A DNA stretch of 64,000 nucleotides, from the NCBI GenBank assembly GCA_963825255.1, contig CAWGSF010000009.1, forward strand, positions 1 through 64,000. The letters are read 5' to 3'. Positions within the stretch are counted from its first letter, which is position 1, and each line of letters opens with the position of its first letter. The notes beneath the pieces were generated by a model. It was not told the origin of the DNA, did no database searches, and was given only the letters and a program-made list of their open reading frames with translations. The position numbers were made by a program, and so were the translations under genes. The stretch is from JAIBJN01 sp963825255. Lineage in GTDB: Bacteria > Actinomycetota > Thermoleophilia > Gaiellales > Gaiellaceae. Shown here one piece after another: positions 28,465-38,321 of the stretch.

Positions 28465-31400
28465 GTGAAGCCCGAGGAAGCAAAGGCGGCGCTGATCGAG
28501 AAGGCGGTCGAGCACGCCCGCGGACGGCTCTCCCCGGAGCACGCCGCGCGCCTCGACGTCTTCGTCCGCCTCTACTACGGCGCCGTCGCAGCGGACGACC
28601 TGCTCGAGCGCAGCGCCTCCGACCTCTACGGCGCGGCGCTCGCCCACCTCAACCTGGCCGCGAAGCGCGCGCCGGGCGCGGCCAAGGTCCACGTCTACAC
28701 CCCGCAGCTCGAGGAGCACGGCTGGCAGTCGACGCACACCGTCGTCGAGATCGTCAACGACGACATGCCCTTCCTCGTCGACTCGGTGAGCATGGAGCTC
28801 AACCGGCTCGGGAGCGGCGTGCACCTGATCATCCACCCGGTGGCGCGCGTCCGGCGGGACGGGGACGGGCAGCTCCTCGACGTGCTCCCGCACGACGCGC
28901 ACGCGGCCGACTGCGGGCTCGAGTCCTTCATCCACGCGGAGGTCGTGCGCGAGACCGATCCCGACCATCTCGCCGAGCTGAAGGCCGGAATCGGGCGCGT
29001 CCTCGGGGACGTGCGGGCAGCCGTCGACGACTGGAAGCCGATGGTCGCGCGCGCGCACGAGGTCATCGCCGACCTGGACGCGCACCCGCCTCCGATCGAC
29101 CCCGAGGACCTGGCCGAGACCAGGGCCCTCCTCGAGTGGATCGTGGACAACCACTTCACGTTCCTCGGCTTCCACGAGTACGACCTGGTCACCGAGGACG
29201 GCCAAGACGCGCTTCGCCGCGTTCCCGGGACGGGGCTCGGGATCATGCGCGACAGCGACGACGACCAGGGCACCGTCAAGCTCCCCCGCGAGGCGCGCGA
29301 CCGGGCGCGCGCGCACGACCCCCTCATCCTCACGAAGGCGAACTCGCGGGCGACGGTCCATCGGCCCTCGTACCTCGACTACGTGGGCGTGAAGCGGTTC
29401 GGCGAGGACGGGGAGGTCGTCGGCGAGCGGCGCTTCCTCGGCCTCTACACCTCGTCCGCGTACAGCGCGCGGCCCGACGAGATCCCGCTGCTGCGGAGGA
29501 AGGCGAGCAAGGTGCGGGAGCGCTCGGGCCTTCCCCCGGGGAGCCACGACGACAAGGCGCTGGTCCAGGTCCTGGAGACGTACCCCCGCGACGAGCTCTT
29601 CCAGATCTCCGACGACGACCTCTTCGAGATCGCCATGGGCATCCTCCACCTCGGCGAGCGCCCGCGCGTCCGGCTCTTCCTGCGCCGTGACACCTACGGG
29701 CGCTTCCTCTCGTGCCTCGTCTTCGTCCCGCGCGATCGCTTCAACACGCGCGTGCGCCAGACCATCGAGCGCATCCTCATGGACGAGTTCGGCGGCGTCA
29801 GCGTCGACTACAACGTGCGCCTGTCGGAGTCCGTCCTCGCGCGGCTCCACTACGTCGTGTACACGCGGCCCGGAGGCACCCACGACGTGGACGTCCGCGA
29901 GATCGAGGCGCGGCTGTTCGAGGCGACGCGCTCCTGGGCCGACGACCTCGCCGGCGCGCTCGTCGAGCAGTGCGGCGAGGAGCGCGGCACGCAGCTCTTC
30001 GCCCGCTACGGCGACGCCTTCCCGGCCGCCTACCGGGAGGACTTCACGGCTCCGGCGGCCGTGCTCGACGTGGAGCGCATCGAGCGCCTCGATCCCGACG
30101 GGGACCTCGCGATGACGCTCTACCGGCCACTCGAGGCCGAAGGAGGACTTCTTCTGCCTCAAGCTCCTGCGCTCCGGCCGGCCGATCCTGCTCTCCGACG
30201 TCCTGCCGCTCCTCGAGGACATGGGGGTGAAGGTCTACGACGAGCGCCCGTACGAGATCGACCTCCCCGGGCCCATCGACGCGTGGATCTACGACTTCGG
30301 GCTCACGTCGGACGACGGGGCGATCGACCTCGACCGGGTCGGCGAGGCCTTCAAGGACACGGTCGCGGGCGCGTGGCGCGGGGACGTCGAGATCGACGGC
30401 TTCAACCGGCTCGTCCTCATGGCCGGGCTCACGTGGCGCGAGATCGCGGTGCTCCGGGCGCTCGCCAAGTACCTGCGCCAGACCGGCAGCACCTTCAGCC
30501 AGGCGTACATGGAGGAGACCCTGACGGCGAACGCGGAGATCGCGCGCGGGCTCGTGGAGCTGTTCAAGGTCCGCTTCGACCCCGCGGGCGCCGAGGGACG
30601 GGACGAGGCCGAGAGCCTCGCCGCTCGGATCGAGGAGCAGATCGACGGCGTCGCGAGCCTCGACGACGACCGCATCCTCCGGGGCTTCCTCAGGCTCGTC
30701 CAGGCCACGCTCCGCACGAACTACTTCCAGCGCGGCGCCGACGGCGGCCCGAAGCCGTACCTCTCCTTCAAGCTCGACCCCGCCCGGCTCCCGGATCTCC
30801 CGCTCCCGCGCCCGATGTACGAGATCTGGGTCTACTCGCCGCGCACGGAGGGCGTCCACCTGCGCGGGGGGAAGGTGGCGCGCGGTGGCATCCGCTGGTC
30901 CGACCGCCGAGAGGACTTCCGCACGGAGGTCCTCGGGCTGATGAAGGCGCAGATGGTCAAGAACGCCGTCATCGTCCCCGTGGGCGCGAAGGGCGGCTTC
31001 GTCGTCAAGCGCCCGCCCGCCGACCGGGAGGCGCTCCGCGAGGAGGTCGTCGCCTGCTACCAGACCTTCGTCCGCGGGCTGCTCGACCTGACCGACAACA
31101 TCGTCGCCGGGGAGACGGTGCCGCCGCCGGACGTCGTCCGCTACGACGAGGACGATCCCTACCTCGTCGTCGCCGCCGACAAGGGCACCGCGACCTTCTC
31201 GGACCTCGCCAACGGGATCGCGGCGGAGTACGGGTTCTGGCTCGGCGACGCCTTCGCCTCGGGCGGCTCGGCCGGGTACGACCACAAGGGCATGGGCATC
31301 ACCGCGCGGGGGGCGTGGGAGTCGGTCAAGCGCCACTTCCGCGAGCTCGACGTCGACGTCGAGACGGCGGAGATCACGGCCGTCGGCATCGGCGACATGA

Positions 31401-33356
31401 GCGGCGACGTCTTCGGCAACGGCATGCTCCTCTCCCGCCACCTGAAGCTCGTCGCCGCCTTCAACCACGAGCACGTCTTCCTCGACCCCGATCCCGACCC
31501 GGAGCGGAGCTACGCCGAGCGCGAGCGCCTCTTCCACCTGCCCCGGTCGAGCTGGGCGGACTACGACGCCCGCGGCAATCTCGCCCGGCGGCGGCGTCTT
31601 CCCGAGGACCGCGAAGAAGATCCCGCTCTCGGCGGAGGCCCGCGCCCGGCTCGGCGTCGACGCGGAGGCCCTGACGCCGAACGAGGTCGTCCACGCGATC
31701 ATCACCGCCCCGGTCGACCTGCTCTGGAACGGAGGGATCGGCACCTTCGTCAAGGCCTCGTGGGAATCCCACCTCGACGTCGGCGACAAGGCGAACGACC
31801 CGAGCCGCGCCGACGCCCGCGACCTCCGGTGCCGCGTGGTCGGCGAGGGCGGCAACCTCGGGCTCACGCAGGGCGCCCGGGTCGAGTACGCGCTCGCCGG
31901 CCGACGGATCTACACCGACGCGATCGACAACTCGGCCGGGGTCGACTGCTCCGACCACGAGGTGAACATCAAGATCCTGCTCGGAGACGTCGTGTCCACC
32001 GGCGACATGACCGAGAAGCAGCGCAACGAGCTCCTCGTCGAGATGACCGACGACGTCGCCCGGCTCGTCCTCCGGAACAACTACCGGCAGACCCAGGCGC
32101 TCAGCCTGGCAGCGCTCCAGGCCCCGTCGATGCTCGGCGTGCACCAGCGCCTCCTCCAGGAGCTGGAGGGCAGCGGCCGCTGCGACCGCGGGCTCGAGTT
32201 CCTGCCGACCGAGGAGGTGATCGCCGAGCGGCGGACCGCCGGGGGCGGGCTCGTCGCGCCGGAGCTCGCGGTCCTCCTCGCCTACGCCAAGATCGAGCTG
32301 CACGAGGCCCTCCTCTCCGGCGATCTCCCCGACGACCCGTACACGGAGAGCGAGCTCGCCCGCTACTTCCCGCGCGTGCTCTCGGAGCGGTTCGCCGACC
32401 GCATGGGCGGCCACCGACTTCGCCGCGAGCTGATCGCGACGTACGTGACCAACAGCCTCGTGAACCGGGCCGGCATCACGTTCGCCTTCCGCCTCTCCGA
32501 GGAGACCGGGGCGCCCGCCACCGACATCGCGCGGGCGTACATGGTCGCGCGCGAGGTCTACGACCTGCGGGCGCTCTGGACCGCGATCGAGGCGCTCGAC
32601 GGCGCGATCCCGGCCACGGTGCAGCTGTCGCTGCTCCTCGAGGGCAGGAAGCTCGTCGAGCGGGCCACGCGCTGGCTCGTCCGCAGCCGTCCACGGCCCC
32701 TCGACATCGCGGCCGAGATCGAGTACTTCGCGCCGGGGACCGCCCTCCTGGGCGCGACCCTGCCGCGCCTCCTCCTCGACGCGGACAAGGAGGCGCTGGA
32801 GCGCACGTCCGCGGAGTACGTTCGCAGCGGCGTGCCCGAGGAGCTGGCCACTCGCGTCGCCGGGCTCGCGGCGATGTTCTCCGCGCTCGACATCGTCGAG
32901 GTGGCGGCAGTCGGATACTCGATCGAGGACGTCGCCGCCGTCTACTTCGGGCTGGGCGGTCGTCTCCAGCTCCACTGGCTCCGTGACGCGATCACCGCCC
33001 TCCCCCGCGACAACCGCTGGCAGACACTCGCGCGGGCGGCCCTCCGCGACGAGCTCTACACGGTCCACAGCGCGCTCACCCGCGAGGCGCTGCAGGAGGG
33101 AGGGCCCGACGCCGACCCGCAGGCCCGTCTCGAGGCGTGGCAGGCGCGGAGCACGCTCGGCGTCGAGCGGGCGCTCCAGGTGCTCGCCGACATCCGCGCG
33201 GGCGGCCTCGCCAGCCTGGAGACGCTCTCCGTCGCCCTCCGCGAGGTCCGCAACCTCCTCCAGTCCGGCGCCCGGGTCGCGCCGGCGGTGCCGGCGTTCC
33301 CGCCCGGCCTGGAGGAGCCGGCCCCCAGGCCGCCAGAGTCGCTCCGCCTCGGCTGA
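28465..33356 (+). CDS. NAD-specific glutamate dehydrogenase, large (GDH-160/180) type (frame-broken)
   Basis: This enzyme of about 1,630 residues deaminates L-glutamate to 2-oxoglutarate using NAD and usually works catabolically. Two breaks (near 30145 and 31585) split it. The GTG at 28465 starts VKPEEAKAALIEKAVEHARG; no better start is in frame. The long N-terminal regulatory part contains ACT-like regions (VVEIVNDDMPFLVDSVSMEL, NHFTFLGFHEYDLV). The catalytic core has GGKVARGGIRWSDRREDFRT, LMKAQMVKNAVIVPVGAKGG (glutamate-binding Lys) and DKGTATFSDLANGIA. The NAD-binding part has GIGDMSGDVFGNGMLLSRHL and LWNGGIGTFVKA. The C-terminal helical domain ends APRPPESLRLG. The size class and motifs make the assignment very secure. 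Confidence 0.95.
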
Positions 33357-33408
33357 GCGCCGGGCGTCCCAGCCCCACATGTCCCGCCCGTCCGCCACAC
33401 TTCCGGCC

Positions 33409-34083
33409 ATGAGAGCCGTCGTTTCCCTCGAGGGCGAGCCGCGGTTCCGCCCGTTTCCCTTCGCGCCGCCGCTCGACGGGCCCCTCCGCCGCGCCGTGGA
33501 CGACGCCGCCGGCGTGCTCGCGCGCACGCGGGGTCGCTTCGACGGGCCGATCGCCTTCTGCCACGGCGTCTCGCGCGACGGGGCGATCCTGCGCCGCAAG
33601 GGGCGCTACGCGGAGGCGATGGTGGTCTTCGCCGAGCCAACGCAGGCCTACCGGATCGGGTTCGCGCTCGGCGTGCAGCTCTTCGTCGAGCGGCCCGAGG
33701 GCCTCACGCTCTTCCAGCTACGCGGCCCCTCGATCGGGCGCGATCCCCTCCTCTGGACGGCCTCGGCCTCCGGCGGCCTCAGCCCGGCCGAGAAGCCCCG
33801 GGACGCCGTGCTCGCCGACGCGGCGGAGGAGATGGGGCTCGGCGAGAACGACCTGCTCGACTTCGGCCCCGTCGCCGTCGTCCTGAACGACGACACAGGG
33901 TCGGCGCTGGTCGTCTACCACGCCGTTCTCGCGGACGGCGTCGAGCCGGAGCCCAACGACGCCAAGGTGGCGGAGCTCTTCTGGGCGCGATCGCCGTCGG
34001 AGCTCGGCGCGCAGGTCTCGGCCGACACCGTCGCCTGCTGGAGCGCGCTCCAGGCCTGGCGGGAGGAGCGGAAGGAGAGCTAG
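33409..34083 (+). CDS. Nudix-like protein with degenerate Nudix box
   Basis: This 224-residue soluble protein starts at the ATG at 33409. Its central segment GGLSPAEKPRDAVLADAAEE then MGL follows the Nudix spacing G-x5-E-x7-R-E-U-x-E-E-x-G-U. The R-E pair is replaced by Ala-Asp, while the two Glu that bind metal are kept. A preceding strand reads YRIGFALGVQLFVERPEGLT. Loss of the Arg-Glu pair often changes or reduces hydrolase activity. The gene is 52 bases downstream of glutamate dehydrogenase and its stop overlaps the convergent coiled-coil gene end. The substrate is unknown. Confidence 0.6.
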   Translation: MRAVVSLEGEPRFRPFPFAPPLDGPLRRAVDDAAGVLARTRGRFDGPIAFCHGVSRDGAILRRKGRYAEAMVVFAEPTQAYRIGFALGVQLFVERPEGLTLFQLRGPSIGRDPLLWTASASGGLSPAEKPRDAVLADAAEEMGLGENDLLDFGPVAVVLNDDTGSALVVYHAVLADGVEPEPNDAKVAELFWARSPSELGAQVSADTVACWSALQAWREERKES

Positions 34084-35509
34084 TCCTCGGCGGGCGGGTC
34101 GCCGCCGGTGACCTTGTCCCACCAGCCCTCTTCGCGGCGCTTCAGCTCGCCCTGGACCTGGGCGACGTACTCCGCGAGCTCGCTCTCCTTCTGCCCGAGC
34201 TTGTCCTCGAGGGTCGAGAGCTCCTGCTCGCGGCGCTCCAGCTTGTCCTCGCGGATCTCGAGGTCGGCCTGGAACCGTGCCTCACGGCCCTCGATCTCCA
34301 TCTCGCGTGAGTCGAGCTCGTGCAGGCGCTCGCGTACCGATCCCTCGGTCTCCGACATGCGCTTCTCGCGGCGCTCGAGGCGCTTCCGCTGCGACTCGAG
34401 GACGTCCTCGGAGTTGGAGAGCTCGGCCTCGCGCTCGGCGATCTCCCGCTCTCGCTCCTTGAGCCGTTCCTGGAGGGCCTCGACGTCGAGGATCTGCTGC
34501 GTCCGCTCCTCCGCGTGGGCGATGTGGGCCTCGCGGTGGTGGAGCTCGGCCTCGCGGGCGGCCATCTCGGCCTCGCGCCGGTCGAGCTCGGCCTGGAGCG
34601 CCGCCACGTCGCCGGAGCTCTTGTCGCGGCCGGCCAGGTCGCGTTCGAGCCGCTCGGCGTCCACGCGCAGTCGGTCATGCTTCGCCCGCACCTCCGCCTC
34701 GCGCTCCTCGAGCGCCTCCTCCTTCGCCTCGACCCGCGAGACGTCCTTGGCCAGCTGGCGCTCCCGGGCGGACAGCGTGTCGTCGAGAGCCGTCGCGCGC
34801 TTCTCCGCCTCGCGCACCGCGGTCTCGCGCTCGGACAGGGCCCGCTCGCGCGTGTCATGGCGCGCCTTCAGCTCGGTCTCCTTGCCGTCCACCGCCTGCT
34901 CGCGCCGGACGAGCTTCGTCTCCCGTGAGACGAGGGCCTGCTCGCGCTTCGCGATGTCGGCGGCGAGCTTCTCGCGTTCCGGTCGGCCTCCTTCGCCTCG
35001 CGCAGCTTCGCCTCGACCTGGGCGGACCGCTCGGAGGTGAGCGCGTCCTCGCCGGCGACGCGCGTCTCCAGCTCGGAGAGGCGCTCGCGCTCCTCGCGAA
35101 CGTGCTGGAGCTGCTCGTTGATCCGCGCCTCGCGAAGCTCGAGCTCCTGGTCGGCGGAGGCGACGCGGGCGGCCCTGACGTCGAGCTCGGCGGCGCGAGC
35201 GGCGAAGTCGGTGTCGATGGCGGCGTTCTCGCTCCGCGTCTCCCGGGACGCGGCCAGCTCGACCCTGAGGTCGCGCTCGCGGTCGAGCGACTCGGCCAGC
35301 TCGGCCCTGAGGGCGTCGACCTCGGCCGAGGAGGCGGGGCTCGAAGCACCGTTCTCGCTCGGCTCGCCGCTCGGGGTGGGCTCCGAGGCCGCCTCGGCGC
35401 CGTTGGTCGTCTCCGGCTCGCGCCGGTTCTTGAGCTTGCCGCGCAGGCCTGTGCCGAAGCCGGTCTCGGCGTCGACCTGGGGAGTCTCGTTGACGGTTTC
35501 GTCGCTCAC
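34080..35509 (-). CDS. Long coiled-coil protein (frame-broken)
   Basis: This protein of about 476 residues consists mostly of heptad-rich coiled coil. The first 65 residues (MSDETVNETPQVDAETGFGT) are hydrophilic and disordered. From about residue 68 to 455 it is almost continuous Glu/Arg/Ala/Leu coil, with repeated motifs such as EREAELxxRE and LEEREAEVRAKHDRL. A break near 34978 joins two halves. It ends REEGWWDKVTGGDPPAED. No membrane helix or signal is present. It begins 31 bases downstream of tadC on the same strand, so it may be part of the pilus operon as a scaffold. It could equally be independent; function is unknown. Confidence 0.7.
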
Positions 35510-35539
35510 TGCCTCACGCTCCGTTCGCGGCGCCTGGGG

Positions 35540-36457
35540 CTAGAAGAGCTCCGAGAGATTGAGGAACGCCGGCCCCAGGATGACGATGAACATGGCCGGG
35601 AAGATGAAGAGGACCGTGGGGAAGAGCATCTTGATCGGCGCCTTCATCGCCCGTTCCTCGGCGGCGAGCTGGCGGCGGTTGCGGGTGTCGGAGGCCTGCA
35701 CCTTGAGGATGCGGCCGAGCGAGATGCCCAGCTGGTCGGCCTGGATGATCGCCCGGACGAACGCGGAGAACTCGGGCGTCTCGACACGCTGCATCATCTT
35801 CGTGAGGGCGTTCTGCCGGCTCTCGCCGATCCGCATCTCGCCGAGGGCGAGGGCGAACTCGTCCGCGAGGGGCCCCTCCATGTGCTCGGTCAGCTTCGAG
35901 ATGGCGCCGTCGAACCCGAGGCCGGCCTCGACGGACACGGCCAGGATGTCGAGGGCGTCCGGCAGCTCCGCCCGCAGGACCTCCTTGCGGCCGCGCATCC
36001 TGAACGTGACGAAGACGTCCGGGAGCATGAACCCGACGAACGCGAAGGCGAGCCCGAGCAGGAGCCCCCTGGAGGCAAGCGCCCCCGTGAGGCCGGCGAA
36101 GACCTGGCCGCCGATGAAGCCGACGAAGCCGAGGACGCCCTTCGAGGCGAGGTACCCGGTCGGGGAGACCTTGCGGTTGAGCCCTGCCTTGAGGAGCTTG
36201 GTGGTGACGGACTCGATGTTGGCCCGCGGCGTGATGCGGAGCACCGCCCGCGCCAGTGCGGTCTTCGCGGGCATGACCGCGCGGTCCTTGAAGCTGCCGT
36301 CGTCGAGCACGGTCCCGGTCGGGACCCGCGTCTTGCCGTACGTGGCGGCCCGCCGGATGGAGCCGACCCGCTCCCGCGTGGGAAGCGTGACGAGATCCAT
36401 GAGGATGAAGACGGCGAAGGCCGCGGCCGCGCCTGCGATTATGAGAATCCAAGTCAT
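35540..36457 (-). CDS. tadC: Tad pilus assembly inner-membrane protein TadC (T2SSF domain)
   Basis: This 305-residue platform protein works with TadB in assembling Flp pili. An N-terminal helix (ILIIAGAAAAFAVFILMDLV) precedes a cytoplasmic loop and two helices (GVLGFVGFIGGQVFAGLTGA and LLLGLAFAFVGFMLPDVFV). The T2SSF domain is clear: LRAELPDALDILAVSVEAGL, GFDGAISKL, ESRQNALTKMMQRVETPEFS and AFVRAIIQADQLGISLGRIL. The C-terminal helix is MLFPTVLFIFPAMFIVILGP. It lies one base downstream of the vWA-TadB gene. The whole locus runs on the minus strand in the order flp, tadE, cpaB, cpaE, cpaF, tadB, tadC. Confidence 0.92.
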   Translation of the reverse strand: MTWILIIAGAAAAFAVFILMDLVTLPTRERVGSIRRAATYGKTRVPTGTVLDDGSFKDRAVMPAKTALARAVLRITPRANIESVTTKLLKAGLNRKVSPTGYLASKGVLGFVGFIGGQVFAGLTGALASRGLLLGLAFAFVGFMLPDVFVTFRMRGRKEVLRAELPDALDILAVSVEAGLGFDGAISKLTEHMEGPLADEFALALGEMRIGESRQNALTKMMQRVETPEFSAFVRAIIQADQLGISLGRILKVQASDTRNRRQLAAEERAMKAPIKMLFPTVLFIFPAMFIVILGPAFLNLSELF

Positions 36458-36458
36458 G

Positions 36459-38321
36459 TCAGTACCTGAAGTTGACGATCTTGCGGAGCATGAGCGAGCC
36501 GATCCCGATCATCACGATCATGCCGACGACGAGCTTGTTGCCGGTGCTCGTGTGCCAGAGCGGCTTCATGTACTCGGGGTTGATGAGCGTGAGCATCACC
36601 CCGATGAAGAAGGGCAGCGCCACCAGGACGTAGGCTGAGGCCCGCCCCATCGCCGTCAGACCCTTGATCTTCTTCGCGAACTGCTGACGGTTCCGGACCG
36701 TGTCGGCGACCATGTCGAAGAGCCCGGCGAGGCTGCCGCCGACCTGGCGCTGGATGGTCACGGCGGTGATCACGAACTCGAAGTTCCGGGAGCCGATGCG
36801 CTGGGCCATGTCCGCGAGCGCCTCGTCCATCGGGCGCCCGAGGCGCGTCTCGGTGAGGACCCGCCCGAGCTCCTTGGAGGCCGGGGGCTGGTTCTCGTCG
36901 ACGACGCTCTGGAGAGCCTGACGGAAGCTGTGCCCGGCCTTGAGGCCGGCCGCCATGGTCACGAGGATGTCCGGAAGCTGGTTCTCGAACGCCTTCGCGC
37001 GCTGGCGGGCCTTGAAGGAGACGAAGACGTACGGCAGGGCCGCGCCGACGACCAATCCGACGAGGACGATCGGGGCGGACTGCGTCGCGCCACCGGTGAC
37101 GATCGCGCCCAGGAGGCCGGCGCCGAGCATGATGTAGACGAACTCGACCGTCCGGAGGGGGAGGTCGGCCCGCTCCAGCACGCGCTGGAGGCGCAGCCAG
37201 GGCTTGAAGTTGCCCAGAGCGTTCTCGGTCGCGTGGAAGAGCCCGGCGGCGATCTTCAGCCGCTCGCGGCCGCCGCTCTTCGCCCGCCGCCGCCGCTCGG
37301 TGATATGCGGCTCCAGCCGGCCCTTGAGCCATGCCGACCGGGGAGAGGCAAAGGCAAAGAGGAACGCGAGCAGGACGACGATCCCGACGACGAAGGCGAA
37401 CGAGGCCTGGCCCCAGAACGTGCCGAAGAACTGCTCCGGCAGCCTGCCCTCGTCGGGAGCCGTGTGGGTCACGACCGGCGCGCCGGGCGCGACGAGCTTC
37501 ACGGACGCGGTCTCCCCGGCGGACTTGACGGCGAGGTTGATCTTCTCGCTCGGCAGCGTGGTCGTCACGTACTCGATACGCCACGTCCGCGCGAGCTCGC
37601 TCGCGATCGTCGAGTAGACGTCGGCGAGCGCGTCGCTCGAGGCGGCCGGGTAGTAGTTGCCGCCCGTCTCCTTCGCGAGCCGCTGGAGCGGCGCCGGGTT
37701 GAAGCCGGCGCTCTCGATGCCGACGACGTAGATCGCCGCGCCGGCCCGCTGCGCCGCGGCGACGGCGTCGCCGAGGCTCGCCTCGCTCGCGGTCTCGTTC
37801 CCGTCCGTGACGATGACGATGACGCGGCCGAGGTAGGACTCGCCCGCCAGCGCGTTCGCCGACATGACGAGGGCGTCGTACAGCTTGGTGCCGGCGACGG
37901 GGTCGGTGGAGATCGAGCGCAGCGCCGAGTCGGCGTCGCTCGTCGAGGTCTGGAAGCCGGTGAGGAGCACCGGCTCGGTGCCGTAGGTGACGACCGCGAC
38001 GCGGTCCTCGGCCGGCTTGGCCGCCACGAAGGCCCGCGCGGCCCCGACGGCGTCGGCCAGCGGCTTGCCGTTCATCGAGCGCGAGCGGTCGACGGCGAGG
38101 ACGATGCTCTTCGCGCTGCCGAGGTTGGTGGCGACGAGGCCGGTGACGGACTGGCCGTTCTCCGTGACCGTCGGCGGCGTGTAGGTCGGGCTGTCCGTGA
38201 CGTAGATCGCCCGGACCATCGGGTAGTCGCTTGCGTCCGCCTCGACCGTCGCGGCGATGGCACTCGCCGGCAGGAGAAGCAGGGCGAGAACGAGGAGACC
38301 GGCGACGCTGAGCCGTCGCAT
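36459..38321 (-). CDS. tadB: vWA-TadB fusion: von Willebrand A domain plus T2SSF platform domain
   Basis: This 620-residue protein joins an extracytoplasmic von Willebrand factor A domain to a TadB platform domain. The signal peptide is RRLSVAGLLVLALLLLPASA. The vWA domain (about residues 65-265) has the metal-ion site DxSxS in VLAVDRSRSMNGK, a Thr in GTKLYDALVMS and an Asp in VIVIVTDGNETAS, so it should bind metal and ligand. A helix (SFAFVVGIVVLLAFLFAF) near residue 320 leads to the cytoplasmic T2SSF part with ENQLPDILVTMAAGLKAGHS and TETRLGRPMDEALADMAQRI. It ends LRKIVNFRY. The ATG overlaps the CpaF stop (TGATG). The vWA part may mediate contact outside the membrane. Confidence 0.9.
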   Translation of the reverse strand: MRRLSVAGLLVLALLLLPASAIAATVEADASDYPMVRAIYVTDSPTYTPPTVTENGQSVTGLVATNLGSAKSIVLAVDRSRSMNGKPLADAVGAARAFVAAKPAEDRVAVVTYGTEPVLLTGFQTSTSDADSALRSISTDPVAGTKLYDALVMSANALAGESYLGRVIVIVTDGNETASEASLGDAVAAAQRAGAAIYVVGIESAGFNPAPLQRLAKETGGNYYPAASSDALADVYSTIASELARTWRIEYVTTTLPSEKINLAVKSAGETASVKLVAPGAPVVTHTAPDEGRLPEQFFGTFWGQASFAFVVGIVVLLAFLFAFASPRSAWLKGRLEPHITERRRRAKSGGRERLKIAAGLFHATENALGNFKPWLRLQRVLERADLPLRTVEFVYIMLGAGLLGAIVTGGATQSAPIVLVGLVVGAALPYVFVSFKARQRAKAFENQLPDILVTMAAGLKAGHSFRQALQSVVDENQPPASKELGRVLTETRLGRPMDEALADMAQRIGSRNFEFVITAVTIQRQVGGSLAGLFDMVADTVRNRQQFAKKIKGLTAMGRASAYVLVALPFFIGVMLTLINPEYMKPLWHTSTGNKLVVGMIVMIGIGSLMLRKIVNFRY

